A stretch of DNA of 64,000 bases from Nocardia sp. XZ_19_385 (GCF_015355755.1 NZ_JACVEE010000004.1:62001-126000), one strand, 5' to 3'; counted from the first letter of the stretch, positions 21,198-30,997 are shown. Translations and numbers: made by a program. Notes: generated by a model not told the origin, from the sequence alone.

Positions 21198-24100
21198 ATG
21201 ACGGTCTCGTCCGAATTGTCCAATGGCGGGCGCCATCTGGAGCGAGCAGACAACGCGGCATGGTCCGCGAGTTTGCCGGAATCGCTGCGGGACGCGCTCG
21301 GGACACTCGAGGAGGCGTACTTCCGCCACGTCGACGCGGGCGATGTGGACTGTGCGATCACCGGAATCACCCAAATCTTCCGGCGGCACCTGGAATTGGC
21401 GATGACCCGCCCGAAGGGTCGCGCGCTGGTCCGCGTGTACCACCCGGACGATGCGTCCGGGCTGGGCGCGGCGGTTCAGCTGGTGACCGACGACATGGCC
21501 CTGCTCGTGGAGTCCATCACCTCGTCGCTGAGCCGGATGGGTGTCAGCGTCAGCGAGGTCATCCACCCGATCTTCGAGGTCGAACGCGACGAGAACGGCC
21601 GCTTGACCAAGGCCGTCCCGCACGAGGTCGACCGCAACGGCGGAGTCCTGCGCGAATCCTGGATGCACCTGCAACTGCACCCCTCCACCAGCCGTGAACT
21701 GCTGGACCGGATCGAGCAAGCGATGCCCGATGTCGTCGCGGACGTGCGCCAGGTCATCGGCGACACCGACGCCATCCAGGCGGTGCAGAGCAAACTGGCC
21801 GACGACCTGAAGCAGGCCGCCAAAGCCGGCGACGCACCGTTTTCCGCGGGCGATCTGATCGACACGGCGGAGCTGCTGCGCTGGCTGGCCAGCGGCAATT
21901 TCACCGTCCTCGGTTTCGCCCAGTATCGCCTCGACACCACCGAAGAGGGCCTGACCACGTCGAATCCGATGCCTGGCACCTGCCTGGGCGTGCTGCGCCC
22001 GGACGTCGGCACCGACTTCCGCGTCCCGATCAACGGCGGCGACCGCCCGCTGCTCATGCTCACCCAGGGCCTGGTCCCGGCCACCGTGCATCGCTCGGTG
22101 TACCCGTACTTCGTCGGCGTCGCCGACTGGGACGAGCACGGCAACATCGTCGGTGAGCACCTGTTCATCGGCGTCTTCACCGTCACCGCGGTGCACGAGA
22201 ACGTGCTCGACATCCCGGTGATCGAACGCCGGGTGCGCGCGGTCATCGAGGAGAGCGGCTTCGACCTGGATTCGTTCTCCGGTCAGGCCATGCTCGAGGT
22301 CATCCAGTCGTTCCCGCGCACCGAATTGTTCTCCTCCGATATCGAAACCATGCGCAAGACCGCGGTGGCGGTGCTGAACGTCAGCCTGCGCCGCCAGGTG
22401 CGGCTGTTCATGCGCGAGGACAGCTACGGCCGCTTCGTCGCCTGCCTGGTCTATCTGCCGCGCGACCGCTACACCACCCGGGTGCGCCTGGAAATGCAGG
22501 AGATCCTGGTCCGCGAACTCGGCGGCGTCTCCATCGACTACTCGGCGCGGGTCAGCGAAAGCGAGCTCGCCAGTGTGTATTTCACGGTCCGGATGCCGGA
22601 CGCGGATTCCGTCGCGCCCCGCGAAGCCCGCACCCTGGCCGACACCTCCGAACCCAACCGGTTACGCATCCAGCGGCTGCTCGCCGAGGCCAGCCACACC
22701 TGGGACGATCACCTCAACGACGAGGTCAGCACCTCCACCGTGCTGGATCCCGGTGTGGTGCAACGCTATGCGGCCGCCTTCCCCGAGGGCTACAAGCAGG
22801 ATTTCGGCCCCCGGCACGCACTTGGCGACATCGTCCGGCTGGAACGTCTGGCGGAGGGCCGGATCGATCAGCACCTGTACCGCAAGCAGGGTTCGGAACC
22901 CGGCTCGTGGCGGTTCAGCCTTTACATCGGCGGCAGCGGCATTTCGCTGAGCCAGGTGCTGCCGGTACTGCAGAGCCTCGGCGTCGAGGTGGTCGACGAG
23001 CGCCCGTATCAGATCCTCTTCGACCTGCCCGGCGGCCAGACCAGCGAACGCTGGATCTACGACTTCGGCCTGCTCGCCCGGCCGGAGCTGCTGCGCAGTT
23101 CGCTGGACCGCGACCTGGACGCCGAGCTGCTGGAGGCCTCGGCCCGCGCCGATGCGCTCGAAGCCGAAGTGCGCGGTCTGCGTGAACGTTTCACCGATGC
23201 GTTCGAAGCGGTCTGGTACGACCGCGCCGAGGCCGACGGCCTGAACGAACTGGTGCTGCGAGCCCGGCTGCCCTGGCGCGCGGTGTCGATCTTGCGCACC
23301 TACGCGAAATACCTGCAGCAGGCCGGTTTCCCGTACAGCCAGGCCAATATCTCCCGCGTCCTGCTCACCTACCCGGATGTGGCGCGGCTGTTCGTCGACC
23401 TGTTCGCGGCCCGCTTCGATCCCGACACTGTCGACGAGGACGACGCCCAGCAGCTGGAAGCCCAGCTGCGCGGCCGCATCGATGACGTGGTCAGCCTCGA
23501 CGCCGACCGCATCCTGCGCGCCATCCTCGGCCTGATCAAGGCCACGTTGCGCACCAACTACTACGTCACCGATGTCGACGGCACACCGCGCGACTTCCTC
23601 TCGATCAAGGTCGAGCCGCAGCTGATCGCCGAATTGCCCAAGCCCAAACCGCAATTCGAGATCTTCGTGTACTCGCCGCGGATCGAGGGCGTGCACCTGC
23701 GCTTCGGTCCGGTGGCGCGCGGCGGGCTGCGCTGGTCCGACCGGCTGGAGGATTTCCGCACCGAGATCCTGGGCCTGGTGAAGGCGCAGGCGGTGAAGAA
23801 CGCGGTCATCGTGCCGGTCGGCGCCAAGGGCGGTTTCGTGGTGAAGCAGCCGCCCGCGGCCACCGGCGATCCCGGCGTGGACCGGCAGGCGCTGGGCGCG
23901 GAAGGTGTTGCCTGCTACCGGACTTTCATCTCCGGCCTGCTCGACATCACCGACAACGTCGACCGCGCCACCGGCGAAGTGCGCCCGCCCGCGCGGGTGA
24001 TCCGCCGCGACGGCGACGACACCTACCTGGTGGTGGCCGCAGACAAGGGCACCGCCACGTTCTCCGATATCGCCAATGATGTGGCCCAGAGCTACGGTTT

Positions 24101-26162
24101 CTGGCTCGGCGACGCGTTCGCCTCCGGCGGGTCCGCGGGCTACGACCACAAGGCGATGGGCATCACCGCCAAGGGCGCGTGGGAGAGCGTGAAGCGGCAC
24201 TTCCGCGAGATGGATATCGACACGCAGACACAGGATTTCACCGTGGTCGGCGTCGGCGATATGAGCGGCGACGTGTTCGGCAACGGCATGCTGTTGTCCG
24301 AGCACATCCGACTGGTCGCGGCGTTCGACCATCGGCACATCTTCCTCGATCCGAATCCGGACGCGGCCACTTCGTACGCCGAGCGGCAGCGCATGTTCGA
24401 ACTGCCGCGCTCCTCGTGGGCCGACTACGACACCGCGCTGATCAGCGCGGGCGGCGGCGTGTGGGATCGCACCGTGAAGGCGGTGCCGATCAGCCCGCAG
24501 GCACGAAAGGCCTTGGGGCTCAGCGACGATGTGGTCTCGCTGTCACCGCCGGACCTGGTGCGCGCGATCCTGCTCGCGCCGGTCGGGCTGCTCTGGAACG
24601 GTGGTATCGGCACCTACATCAAGGCCAGCACCGAGTCGAACGCCGAAGTCGGTGACAAGTCCAATGATCCGGTGCGCGTCAACGGAAACCAGTTGCGCGT
24701 CAAGGTGATCGGCGAGGGCGGCAACCTCGGCGCCACCGCCCTGGGCCGTATCGAGTTCTGCCGCGGCGGCGGCAAGATGAACACCGATGCGCTGGACAAC
24801 TCGGCCGGTGTGGACTGCTCCGACCACGAGGTCAATATCAAGGTCCTGCTGGACAGCGTGGTCAGCGGCGGCCTGCTGCCCGAACCTGAGCGCAATCCGC
24901 TGCTCGCCTCCATGACCGACGATGTGGCCCGGATGGTGTTGCAGGACAACGTCTCCCAGAACTTCCTGATGGGCATCTCGCGCTTCAACGCGGCCCGCAT
25001 GCTGAATGTGCACATGCGGCTCGTCGAGGATCTGGAAGAGCGGCGCGGCTTGGATCGCGAACTCGAGGCGCTGCCCAGCGAGGTGGAGATGAAGCGCCGC
25101 CTCGAGGAAGGCTCCGGGCTGGCCTCGCCGGAGCTCGCGAATCTCATGGCGCACGTGAAGCTTTCGCTGAAAGCCGACCTGCTCGACTCGGACCTGCCGG
25201 ACATGCAGCACTTCGCCACCCGGCTGCCCGACTACTTCCCGGAACCGCTGCGCGTCCGCTTCGGCGCCGCCATCAAGAAGCATCCGCTGCGCCGGGAAAT
25301 CCTCACCACCATGATCGTCAACGAGATGGTCGACTACGGCGGCATCACCTACGCACACCGGCTCAACGAGGAAATCGGGGCCAGCACAACCGATTCCGTG
25401 CGCGCCTTCGCCGCCGCCAGCGAGATCTTCGGCCTGCACGACACCTGGGCGCGGATCCGCGGGTCCGACACCTCCATCGGCGTTCGCGACGAACTCGAGC
25501 TGGAAACCAAGAAGACCTTGGACCGGGCTTCCCGCTGGCTGCTGAGCAACCGCCCGCAGCCCATCGCGGTCGGCGCCGAGATCAACCGCTACAGCCGCGG
25601 CGTCCGCGAACTGGCGCCGAAGGTTCAGGGCTGGCTGCGTGGACATCACGTCGCCATGCTCACCGACCAGTCCGCCGAGCTCGTCAAACGGGGCGCGCCC
25701 AAGGACCTCACCACCGAGGTCTTCGGGCTGCTCAACCTGTTCCCGCTGCTCGATGTCATCGATATCGCCGACATCACCGACCGCAGCGGCGACGAGGTCG
25801 GATCGCTGTACTACGCGCTCAACGAGCATCTCAAGATCGACTGGCTGCTCCAGGCCGTCAGTCATCTCGAGCGTGGCGACCGCTGGCACGCCCTGGCTCG
25901 CCTCGCCCTCCGCGACGACATGTACGGCTCGCTGCGGTCGCTCACCCTCGACGTGCTCTCCGCCGGTGACCCGGAGGAAACCGCCGACGAGAAGATCGCC
26001 TACTGGGAATCCAAGAACCAGTCCCGCCTCGGCCGCGCCCGCGCCGCCCTGTCGGAACTGTTCGAATCCGGCACCCACGACCTCGCCACCCTGTCGGTGG
26101 CGGCGCGGCAGGTCCGCAGCATGGTCAGCGGCGTCGGTGCGCAGTCGGAGGTCCCGCGCTGA
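21198..26162 (+). CDS. gdh: NAD-dependent glutamate dehydrogenase, 180-kDa type
   Basis: A 1654-residue enzyme of the large L_180 glutamate dehydrogenase class, converting glutamate and NAD to 2-oxoglutarate and ammonia. The N-terminal 700 residues hold the ACT-like regulatory modules; the catalytic core begins near residue 830 with GLRWSDRLEDFRTEILGL and KNAVIVPVGAKGGFVVK, which carries the substrate lysines. NAD-binding follows with VIGEGGNLGATALGRIEF and NTDALDNSAGVDCSDHEVN. In mycobacteria this enzyme is inhibited by unphosphorylated GarA, an established control point between nitrogen and carbon metabolism. The ATG at 21198 has CCGAGGAG about 14 bp upstream. Length is normal for the family. 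Confidence 0.96.
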   Translation: MTVSSELSNGGRHLERADNAAWSASLPESLRDALGTLEEAYFRHVDAGDVDCAITGITQIFRRHLELAMTRPKGRALVRVYHPDDASGLGAAVQLVTDDMALLVESITSSLSRMGVSVSEVIHPIFEVERDENGRLTKAVPHEVDRNGGVLRESWMHLQLHPSTSRELLDRIEQAMPDVVADVRQVIGDTDAIQAVQSKLADDLKQAAKAGDAPFSAGDLIDTAELLRWLASGNFTVLGFAQYRLDTTEEGLTTSNPMPGTCLGVLRPDVGTDFRVPINGGDRPLLMLTQGLVPATVHRSVYPYFVGVADWDEHGNIVGEHLFIGVFTVTAVHENVLDIPVIERRVRAVIEESGFDLDSFSGQAMLEVIQSFPRTELFSSDIETMRKTAVAVLNVSLRRQVRLFMREDSYGRFVACLVYLPRDRYTTRVRLEMQEILVRELGGVSIDYSARVSESELASVYFTVRMPDADSVAPREARTLADTSEPNRLRIQRLLAEASHTWDDHLNDEVSTSTVLDPGVVQRYAAAFPEGYKQDFGPRHALGDIVRLERLAEGRIDQHLYRKQGSEPGSWRFSLYIGGSGISLSQVLPVLQSLGVEVVDERPYQILFDLPGGQTSERWIYDFGLLARPELLRSSLDRDLDAELLEASARADALEAEVRGLRERFTDAFEAVWYDRAEADGLNELVLRARLPWRAVSILRTYAKYLQQAGFPYSQANISRVLLTYPDVARLFVDLFAARFDPDTVDEDDAQQLEAQLRGRIDDVVSLDADRILRAILGLIKATLRTNYYVTDVDGTPRDFLSIKVEPQLIAELPKPKPQFEIFVYSPRIEGVHLRFGPVARGGLRWSDRLEDFRTEILGLVKAQAVKNAVIVPVGAKGGFVVKQPPAATGDPGVDRQALGAEGVACYRTFISGLLDITDNVDRATGEVRPPARVIRRDGDDTYLVVAADKGTATFSDIANDVAQSYGFWLGDAFASGGSAGYDHKAMGITAKGAWESVKRHFREMDIDTQTQDFTVVGVGDMSGDVFGNGMLLSEHIRLVAAFDHRHIFLDPNPDAATSYAERQRMFELPRSSWADYDTALISAGGGVWDRTVKAVPISPQARKALGLSDDVVSLSPPDLVRAILLAPVGLLWNGGIGTYIKASTESNAEVGDKSNDPVRVNGNQLRVKVIGEGGNLGATALGRIEFCRGGGKMNTDALDNSAGVDCSDHEVNIKVLLDSVVSGGLLPEPERNPLLASMTDDVARMVLQDNVSQNFLMGISRFNAARMLNVHMRLVEDLEERRGLDRELEALPSEVEMKRRLEEGSGLASPELANLMAHVKLSLKADLLDSDLPDMQHFATRLPDYFPEPLRVRFGAAIKKHPLRREILTTMIVNEMVDYGGITYAHRLNEEIGASTTDSVRAFAAASEIFGLHDTWARIRGSDTSIGVRDELELETKKTLDRASRWLLSNRPQPIAVGAEINRYSRGVRELAPKVQGWLRGHHVAMLTDQSAELVKRGAPKDLTTEVFGLLNLFPLLDVIDIADITDRSGDEVGSLYYALNEHLKIDWLLQAVSHLERGDRWHALARLALRDDMYGSLRSLTLDVLSAGDPEETADEKIAYWESKNQSRLGRARAALSELFESGTHDLATLSVAARQVRSMVSGVGAQSEVPR

Positions 26163-26167
26163 ACTGA

Positions 26168-26213
26168 ACGTCGGTGGGCGCCGGCACCTTTCAGTGCCGG
26201 TGCCCACCGACGT
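26168..26213. terminator. Bidirectional hairpin terminator between gdh and yeaQ-like gene
   Basis: A 20-bp inverted repeat with a single G-T pair (arms 26168-26187 and 26194-26213, loop CTTTCA) lies 6 bp past the gdh stop and 23 bp past the convergent membrane protein gene, so it can serve both. Confidence 0.85.
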
Positions 26214-26235
26214 AAAGCATTGCCTTGTGGCAGCG

Positions 26236-26505
26236 CTACCTGCGAACGAGGCTGGATCGACTGGCCGCCGCGATCAACACCGCGGCGCAGACGATCTGCA
26301 GAGCCCACTGGGCCCAGTCGATGCCGCTGGTGGAATCGAGCCCGAAAATCAGCGCGACGATCCCGCCGATGAAGGCGCCGAGTGTGCCCAGCGCCCAGGT
26401 CTTGAAGAACGAAATATTCTGCTTCCCAGGCAAAACCAGCCTGGCTAAGGCGCCGACGAGCGGCCCGATAAGAATGGCGAACAACAGCATCCCGAAAATC
26501 CGCAT
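26236..26505 (-). CDS. GlsB/YeaQ/YmgE family small membrane protein
   Basis: An 89-residue protein with three hydrophobic helices and the family motifs GPLVGALARLVLPGK and WALGTLGAFIGGIVA. Members (the transglycosylase-associated proteins) are small, often stress-induced membrane proteins of unclear action. The ATG at 26505 has AAAGG upstream. The frame is open far upstream on this strand, but that extension lies antisense to the MFS gene region and has no family similarity. Confidence 0.85.
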   Translation of the reverse strand: MRIFGMLLFAILIGPLVGALARLVLPGKQNISFFKTWALGTLGAFIGGIVALIFGLDSTSGIDWAQWALQIVCAAVLIAAASRSSLVRR

Positions 26506-26564
26506 GGGGAGCCTTTCTCGAACCCTGCGCGAAAACCGCTCCGCCAGTGTATGACTCCGGGCCT

Positions 26565-27851
26565 TCAGTCGATACGGCTGTGTAGCAACGGTTTCAACTC
26601 GGATTCGTGAATTGTGCTGGCGCCCAACACCGGTATGCGACGCAGCGCGAGCGACAGGACGCCCGCCACGGTTACCAACGCCGCCGTCAGTGCTACGACG
26701 CCAGGCCAGTCCGCGCTGGTCCAAGCGTGCGCGCCGAGGCTGCCGAACACCGACGAACCGACGTAGTAGGCAAACAGATAGAACGATGCGGCTTGACTGG
26801 TACTGGCTCCGGAAGCGTGCGCGCGAGCTGCCACCCAGCCGCTGGCCAATCCGTGTGTGACGAAGAAGCCGACGGTGAGTACGGCGACCCCCGCGACGAC
26901 GACCGGCAGCCACCCCGACAGGGTGAGCCCCACTCCGGCGAGCGCGAGCGCGCTGCCGACCGGCATGATCGCTCGCCGGCCCAGGCGGTCCGCGAGGCGG
27001 CCGGACACCGTGGAGCTGATCGTGCCGAGCGGATAGACGAGATAGACCAGGCTCACCACACCGACTCCGAGATGGAAAGGCGAACTGGTGAGCCGGAATC
27101 CGAGCGCATTGAAAACCGCGACCAAAGCTCCTACCGAACAGGCGCCGATCACGTACAACGCGAGCAGCGCTCGGTCGGACAGCGCACCGCGGGCCATCGC
27201 CAGAATGTTTCGTGGCCGAGCCGGGCGCGCGACGAAGTTCCGGGAGGCGGGCAGGGTGAGCGCGACGATCACCGCACAGATCAACGCGACTCCAGCGGCG
27301 GCCACCAGCGCCCACCGCCAACCGGCTGCCTCGGCGATCGGCGCGGTTACGAGTCGCCCCGCCATGCCGCCGAGCGCGGTCCCACCGATGTAGAGGCCCG
27401 CCGCGCGGGCGTGCGTGGACGGGTGCAGTTCCTCACGCAGATACGCCGTCGCCACAGCGGGCAGGCCGGCGAGGGCGATTCCGCCCAGCAGCCGCAACGC
27501 CAGCAAGGCATCCCAGCTGGGCGCGAACGCACACGCCAGCGCGATCACGGCCGAGGAGATCAGCGAGAAGTGGATGAGCCGCGTGCGGCCCACCGCCTCG
27601 GACAGCGGCCCGAAGACCAGCAGTGCGAGGGCCAGCGCGGCGGTCGTCACCGACATGACCAGCGTGCTCTGCGCGGGGGAGATACCGAACGCGTCCACGA
27701 ACTCCGGCAGCAGCGCCTGGGTGTCGTAGAGCAGCACGAATGTCGCCATCCCGGCGGCGAACAGCGCCACCAGCACCCGGCGATATCCCGGACTGCCGGG
27801 CAGATATCCCATCTCGATCTGCCGGATCTCCGGCTCGACAACTGCGGTCAC
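26565..27851 (-). CDS. MFS transporter (YnfM-like)
   Basis: A 428-residue major facilitator protein with about twelve hydrophobic segments. Between segments two and three is VFGPLSEAVGRTRLI, the MFS A motif, with a second copy SGRLADRLGRRAIMP in the C-terminal half. The closest family by pattern is the YnfM/AraJ-like exporters of small molecules or drugs. It is divergent from a LysR regulator with a 70-bp shared promoter region, so the two probably form a regulator-exporter pair. Confidence 0.9.
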   Translation of the reverse strand: MTAVVEPEIRQIEMGYLPGSPGYRRVLVALFAAGMATFVLLYDTQALLPEFVDAFGISPAQSTLVMSVTTAALALALLVFGPLSEAVGRTRLIHFSLISSAVIALACAFAPSWDALLALRLLGGIALAGLPAVATAYLREELHPSTHARAAGLYIGGTALGGMAGRLVTAPIAEAAGWRWALVAAAGVALICAVIVALTLPASRNFVARPARPRNILAMARGALSDRALLALYVIGACSVGALVAVFNALGFRLTSSPFHLGVGVVSLVYLVYPLGTISSTVSGRLADRLGRRAIMPVGSALALAGVGLTLSGWLPVVVAGVAVLTVGFFVTHGLASGWVAARAHASGASTSQAASFYLFAYYVGSSVFGSLGAHAWTSADWPGVVALTAALVTVAGVLSLALRRIPVLGASTIHESELKPLLHSRID

Positions 27852-27875
27852 CCGACGATCCTGGGCCTGCCACCC

Positions 27876-27925
27876 TCATACGTCCAATGTCGGATTTATC
27901 GCATCTCGATGCGCGAAACGTATGA
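27876..27925. promoter_or_regulatory. Shared MFS/LysR control region with nested inverted repeats
   Basis: TCATACGT (27876-27883) and ACGTATGA (27918-27925) form an outer dyad, and CGCAT-CTCG-ATGCG (27900-27913) an inner one, within the 70 bp between the divergent genes. Likely LysR binding sites; the right outer arm covers the LysR start codon. Confidence 0.45.
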
Positions 27926-28809
27926 TGCTGCCTGTGCTGCTGCGCGACCTCGACTGGCTGGTGGCCCTCGCCGACCACCAGCACCTCACCGACACCGCCG
28001 CGATCCTCGGCGTCAGCCAGCCCACCCTCTCCCGCGCCCTGGCTCGTATCGAAGCCGAACTCGGCACCCGCCTGTTCGAACGCGTTCCGTCCGGCGTCCG
28101 CTTGAACCCGAACGGCGAACTCGTCGTCGCCACCGCCCGCGACCTGATCGGCCGCTACGACCAACTCACCGTCGAACTGGCCGCCCGCCTGAACCCCGAC
28201 AGCGGCGTAGTCCGCCTGGCCTTCCTCGATTCGATGGCCACCTCGCTGGTCCCGCAACTCCTGCGCGGCTTCCACGAACACGCCCCCGGCGTCCGAGTCC
28301 TACTCAGCCAGGAACCCCACCACCACATTCGCAACGACCTGCAGTCGGGCGCCGTCGAACTGGCGGTCACCTCCTGGCAGGAGCCAGGCAACTTCGGCTG
28401 GCTTCCACTCCAACGCGAACGCCTGGTCCTCGTCGTCCCCCCGGCCCACCCCCTCCGATCCCGCAAACGAATCACCCTCGCCGCTTTGTCCAACGACGAA
28501 TTCGTCACCACCCCGGTAGGTTTCGGCTACCGCACCCTCATCGACGCCCTCTTCGCCGAAGCCGGAGTAATCCCACGGATCTCCTTCGAAAGCGCCGACC
28601 TCGCCACCATCGAAGGCCTCGTAGCCGCCGGCCTGGGCGTCGCCATCCTCCCCGAACAATTCGCCGGCGCCTCCGGCACCATCGGCCTCCCCCTGACCAC
28701 CCCCGCCGCCCGCCGCACCATCGGCCTCACCTGGCGCACCGACCACCCCCTACCCCCACCCGCCGCCCGCTTCCACCACTTCCTCGAATCCACCTGGCCC
28801 AAGCCCTAA
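27922..28809 (+). CDS. LysR family transcriptional regulator
   Basis: A 295-residue LysR protein: N-terminal winged helix (DLDWLVALADHQHLTDTAAILGVSQPTLSRALARIEAELGTRLFER is the region, residues 8-53), then the substrate-binding domain with LPEQFAG-like hinge sequence near 250. It is divergent from the MFS exporter and most likely switches it on when an effector binds. Two ATG codons follow one another at 27922 and 27925; neither has a ribosome site. The C-terminal half is unusually cytosine-rich in codon third positions. Confidence 0.9.
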   Translation: MMLPVLLRDLDWLVALADHQHLTDTAAILGVSQPTLSRALARIEAELGTRLFERVPSGVRLNPNGELVVATARDLIGRYDQLTVELAARLNPDSGVVRLAFLDSMATSLVPQLLRGFHEHAPGVRVLLSQEPHHHIRNDLQSGAVELAVTSWQEPGNFGWLPLQRERLVLVVPPAHPLRSRKRITLAALSNDEFVTTPVGFGYRTLIDALFAEAGVIPRISFESADLATIEGLVAAGLGVAILPEQFAGASGTIGLPLTTPAARRTIGLTWRTDHPLPPPAARFHHFLESTWPKP

Positions 28810-28854
28810 CCCAAGACCGTGATCGGTGGGGCCGAGGGGCGGTAGCCTCGGCTG

Positions 28855-29439
28855 GTGCGGAAGGGCTTGCCCGGGCGGGTGATCTTTCTCAACGGGACGT
28901 CGAGTTCTGGGAAGACGACGTTGGCGCGGGCGATCCAGGATGAGAGCGAGAGTCCGTTTCTGCACTGGGGGATCGACACGCTCTTCGCGATGGTGCCGCC
29001 GAAATGGGGTGGGGGACTGGACGGTCCGCTCAGTCGCGATGGATTCTGGTATGACCGGGCCGAGCATGATGTGGATGGGCATCCGCTGGTGGTGGTTCGG
29101 TATGGGTCGTCGGGTTTGCGGATGTTGCGTTCGGGCTGTGCGGCGGCTGCCGCGTTCGCGCATGGTGGGAACGACGTCGTTGTCGACGAGATGCTGCTCA
29201 GTCCGGAACTGATGCCGTTGTGGATGTCGGCGCTGTCTGGCCTCGATGCGCTGGTTGTGGCTGTGAGGTGTCCGCTGGAAGTGGCCGAGCAGCGGGAGGT
29301 CGCGCGGGGCAATGAGCGGGGGCTGGCTCGTGGTCACCTGCGGACTGTTCATCGGCACGATGTGCGCTATGACCTGAGTGTCGATACCAGCACGGCAACG
29401 CCTGCTGAACTTGCCAGAACCGTGCTCCGGCGGGTTTGA
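28855..29439 (+). CDS. Chloramphenicol phosphotransferase-like kinase
   Basis: A 194-residue P-loop protein of the chloramphenicol phosphotransferase (CPT) family. Seen: Walker A GTSSSGKTT (residues 14-22), the catalytic-aspartate segment HWGIDTLFAMVP, DEMLL in the middle, and RCPLEVAEQREVARG near 145, all as in CPT. CPT from Streptomyces venezuelae phosphorylates the primary hydroxyl of chloramphenicol. In non-producers the true substrate is usually unknown. The GTG at 28855 has GGGGCGG upstream within a small hairpin (CCGAGG/CCTCGG, 28831-28850). The codon use is less biased than in its neighbour, which hints at separate ancestry. Confidence 0.82.
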   Translation: MRKGLPGRVIFLNGTSSSGKTTLARAIQDESESPFLHWGIDTLFAMVPPKWGGGLDGPLSRDGFWYDRAEHDVDGHPLVVVRYGSSGLRMLRSGCAAAAAFAHGGNDVVVDEMLLSPELMPLWMSALSGLDALVVAVRCPLEVAEQREVARGNERGLARGHLRTVHRHDVRYDLSVDTSTATPAELARTVLRRV

Positions 29440-29631
29440 GGCGCGCCGTCGCAACGCCCCTGTCCTGCCCGCGGCGGCAGACATTGCAATACTGGGTGCC
29501 GAGATCGATCTGCGGCCCGGAGACTTACCAGGGCCGGGGAGTCGGAATGTTCGAAGTCCAACGATCTCGCCGGATCGCCTAGGGCAGCGTGGCAGGGCGA
29601 GTGCGGCGGGCAACCAATCGGAGGTACCACG

Positions 29632-30096
29632 TTGACGAGTTCGGTGAACGGGAATGGGCAGCAGCCCGGTGCGGTGGCCTTGCTACCCAAGCGGTTCCAC
29701 GCCAAGGTGGAGGTTCGTTGGTCGGATATGGACGCGTTCCAGCACGTCAACCACGCCCGCATGGTGACATTGCTGGAGGAGGCGCGGATTCCGTGGCTGT
29801 TCGACGACGGGCGCCCCACCGTCGCATTGCGTGAGGGTTGTGTACTGGCCGACCTGCACGTGAAGTATCGGGGCCAGTTGCGCCACGAGGACACTCCGCT
29901 CGATGTCGCCATGTGGATCGAGCAGCTGCGCGCCGTGGATTTCACCGTCGGCTACGAGGTGCGGGCCGCGGGTGCGGCGCCGGATTCGCCGCCCGCGGTG
30001 ATCGCCTCCACGCAGCTCGCGGCGTTCGATATCCAAACGCAGCGGCTGCGCCGGCTCACCGAGGGTGAGCGCGAATACCTCAGCGAGTGGATGTAA
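29632..30096 (+). CDS. Acyl-CoA thioesterase (4HBT hotdog fold), Rv2475c-like
   Basis: A 154-residue hotdog-fold thioesterase. The active-site segment WSDMDAFQHVNHARMVTLLEEAR (residues 31-53) has the conserved Asp and the HVNHA turn of the 4-hydroxybenzoyl-CoA thioesterase family. It would hydrolyse an acyl-CoA; chain length is not predictable. The start is a TTG at 29632 because GGAGG lies 7 bp before it; a GTG at 29644 lacks this. It follows gdh at some distance, as the homologue does in mycobacteria (order recalled, not checked). Confidence 0.85.
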   Translation: MTSSVNGNGQQPGAVALLPKRFHAKVEVRWSDMDAFQHVNHARMVTLLEEARIPWLFDDGRPTVALREGCVLADLHVKYRGQLRHEDTPLDVAMWIEQLRAVDFTVGYEVRAAGAAPDSPPAVIASTQLAAFDIQTQRLRRLTEGEREYLSEWM

Positions 30097-30168
30097 TCCG
30101 CCGTCGAAGTTCGGTCCGGTACGGCAGAGTTGTTGTGAGGGTATGGATTTCGTGAGGGCAGGGATTCG

Positions 30169-30837
30169 GTGAAAGCAGAGCAGCGCGTGCTGTACGTGTC
30201 CGATCCGGCCGAACGGGAAAATCTGGCCACCTTCCTGAGCCGAGCGGTCCGCTTGGACCCAGCCGCCGTGGTCCGCCTGCGCCGCCGCGATGCGACTCTC
30301 GTATCCGCTTGGGTCGCAACCGGTTTCGAAACCCTCGCGGTGCGCACGGTAGTCGCCGAACTCGGCGTCGACGATGTCACCGTGGGCGCCGACCTGGTAC
30401 TGGCCGGCCTTCCCTCCGGCAGCCCGATCGACCTCGGCTACTCCATGGACTCGGCCTGGCGCGGCGCCCTCCCACCCACCGACGGCTTCGCCCACGTCGA
30501 CGACGTCCCCGCCCGCACCCTCGTCGAACTCGCCGAACGCGGCGCGGAACTCGCCAAAGAACACGGCAGCTCACACGGCCCACCGGCCGCCCTCCTCGAC
30601 CAGACCGTACTCACAGTCTCCGCTCCAGGACTCGAAGTCGAAGTCCCCATGCGCGTCGTCTTCGCCCTCACCGCAATGGATTTCATCCCCCACTCCGGCG
30701 AAAAAGCCGAATCCCGCCGCATCCCACCCACCGAAATCGTCCGAGTCCGCGCCACCCCCACCTGGCTGCGCATCGACGCCCGCTACGGCTCCGTCGCCCG
30801 CCGCCGCGCCGGCGCCATCCCCCTCTTCCCCAACTAA
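30169..30837 (+). CDS. Conserved hypothetical protein, Rv2474c-like
   Basis: A 222-residue protein without signal peptide or membrane helix. It begins VLYVSDPAERENLATFLSRAV and ends with a basic stretch GSVARRRAGAIPLFPN. I recognise it only as the actinobacterial family that sits beside the gdh-linked thioesterase. AGGGCAGGGA precedes the GTG at 30169. Nothing in the sequence tells its function; frequent Ala-Ala-Val and acidic residues suggest a soluble alpha/beta protein. It is 72 bp after the thioesterase and probably co-transcribed. Confidence 0.8.
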   Translation: MKAEQRVLYVSDPAERENLATFLSRAVRLDPAAVVRLRRRDATLVSAWVATGFETLAVRTVVAELGVDDVTVGADLVLAGLPSGSPIDLGYSMDSAWRGALPPTDGFAHVDDVPARTLVELAERGAELAKEHGSSHGPPAALLDQTVLTVSAPGLEVEVPMRVVFALTAMDFIPHSGEKAESRRIPPTEIVRVRATPTWLRIDARYGSVARRRAGAIPLFPN

Positions 30838-30863
30838 CGCCCACACGAGGCAATCGATCCGTG

Positions 30864-30929
30864 CAAGATCAACAGGCACTGATGGCGGCATCGGCCAAGA
30901 GCTCCCGCCACTGGTGCCTGATGATCTTG
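30864..30929. repeat. Palindromic repeat copy 1
   Basis: Arms 30864-30888 and 30905-30929 pair over 25 positions with four differences, two of which would be G-U in RNA. It starts 27 bp past the Rv2474c-like gene and could end its transcript. Confidence 0.85.
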
Positions 30930-30997
30930 GTTGACCGCCGTCCTTCCGTCAGGAAACCCGGGGCTTGCACTCCCGCGATGGTGGTGCTGTGGAAATT

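Noticed and set aside
22662..26207. Long open frames on the minus strand under gdh (558 and 554 residues)
   Set aside because: They are antisense to a full-length, motif-complete gdh and arise from high GC at third positions. No start site or family motif supports them.
26607..28943. Plus-strand frame of 778 residues
   Set aside because: It runs antisense through the MFS gene and then out of frame through LysR; the translation is Arg/Pro-rich low complexity.
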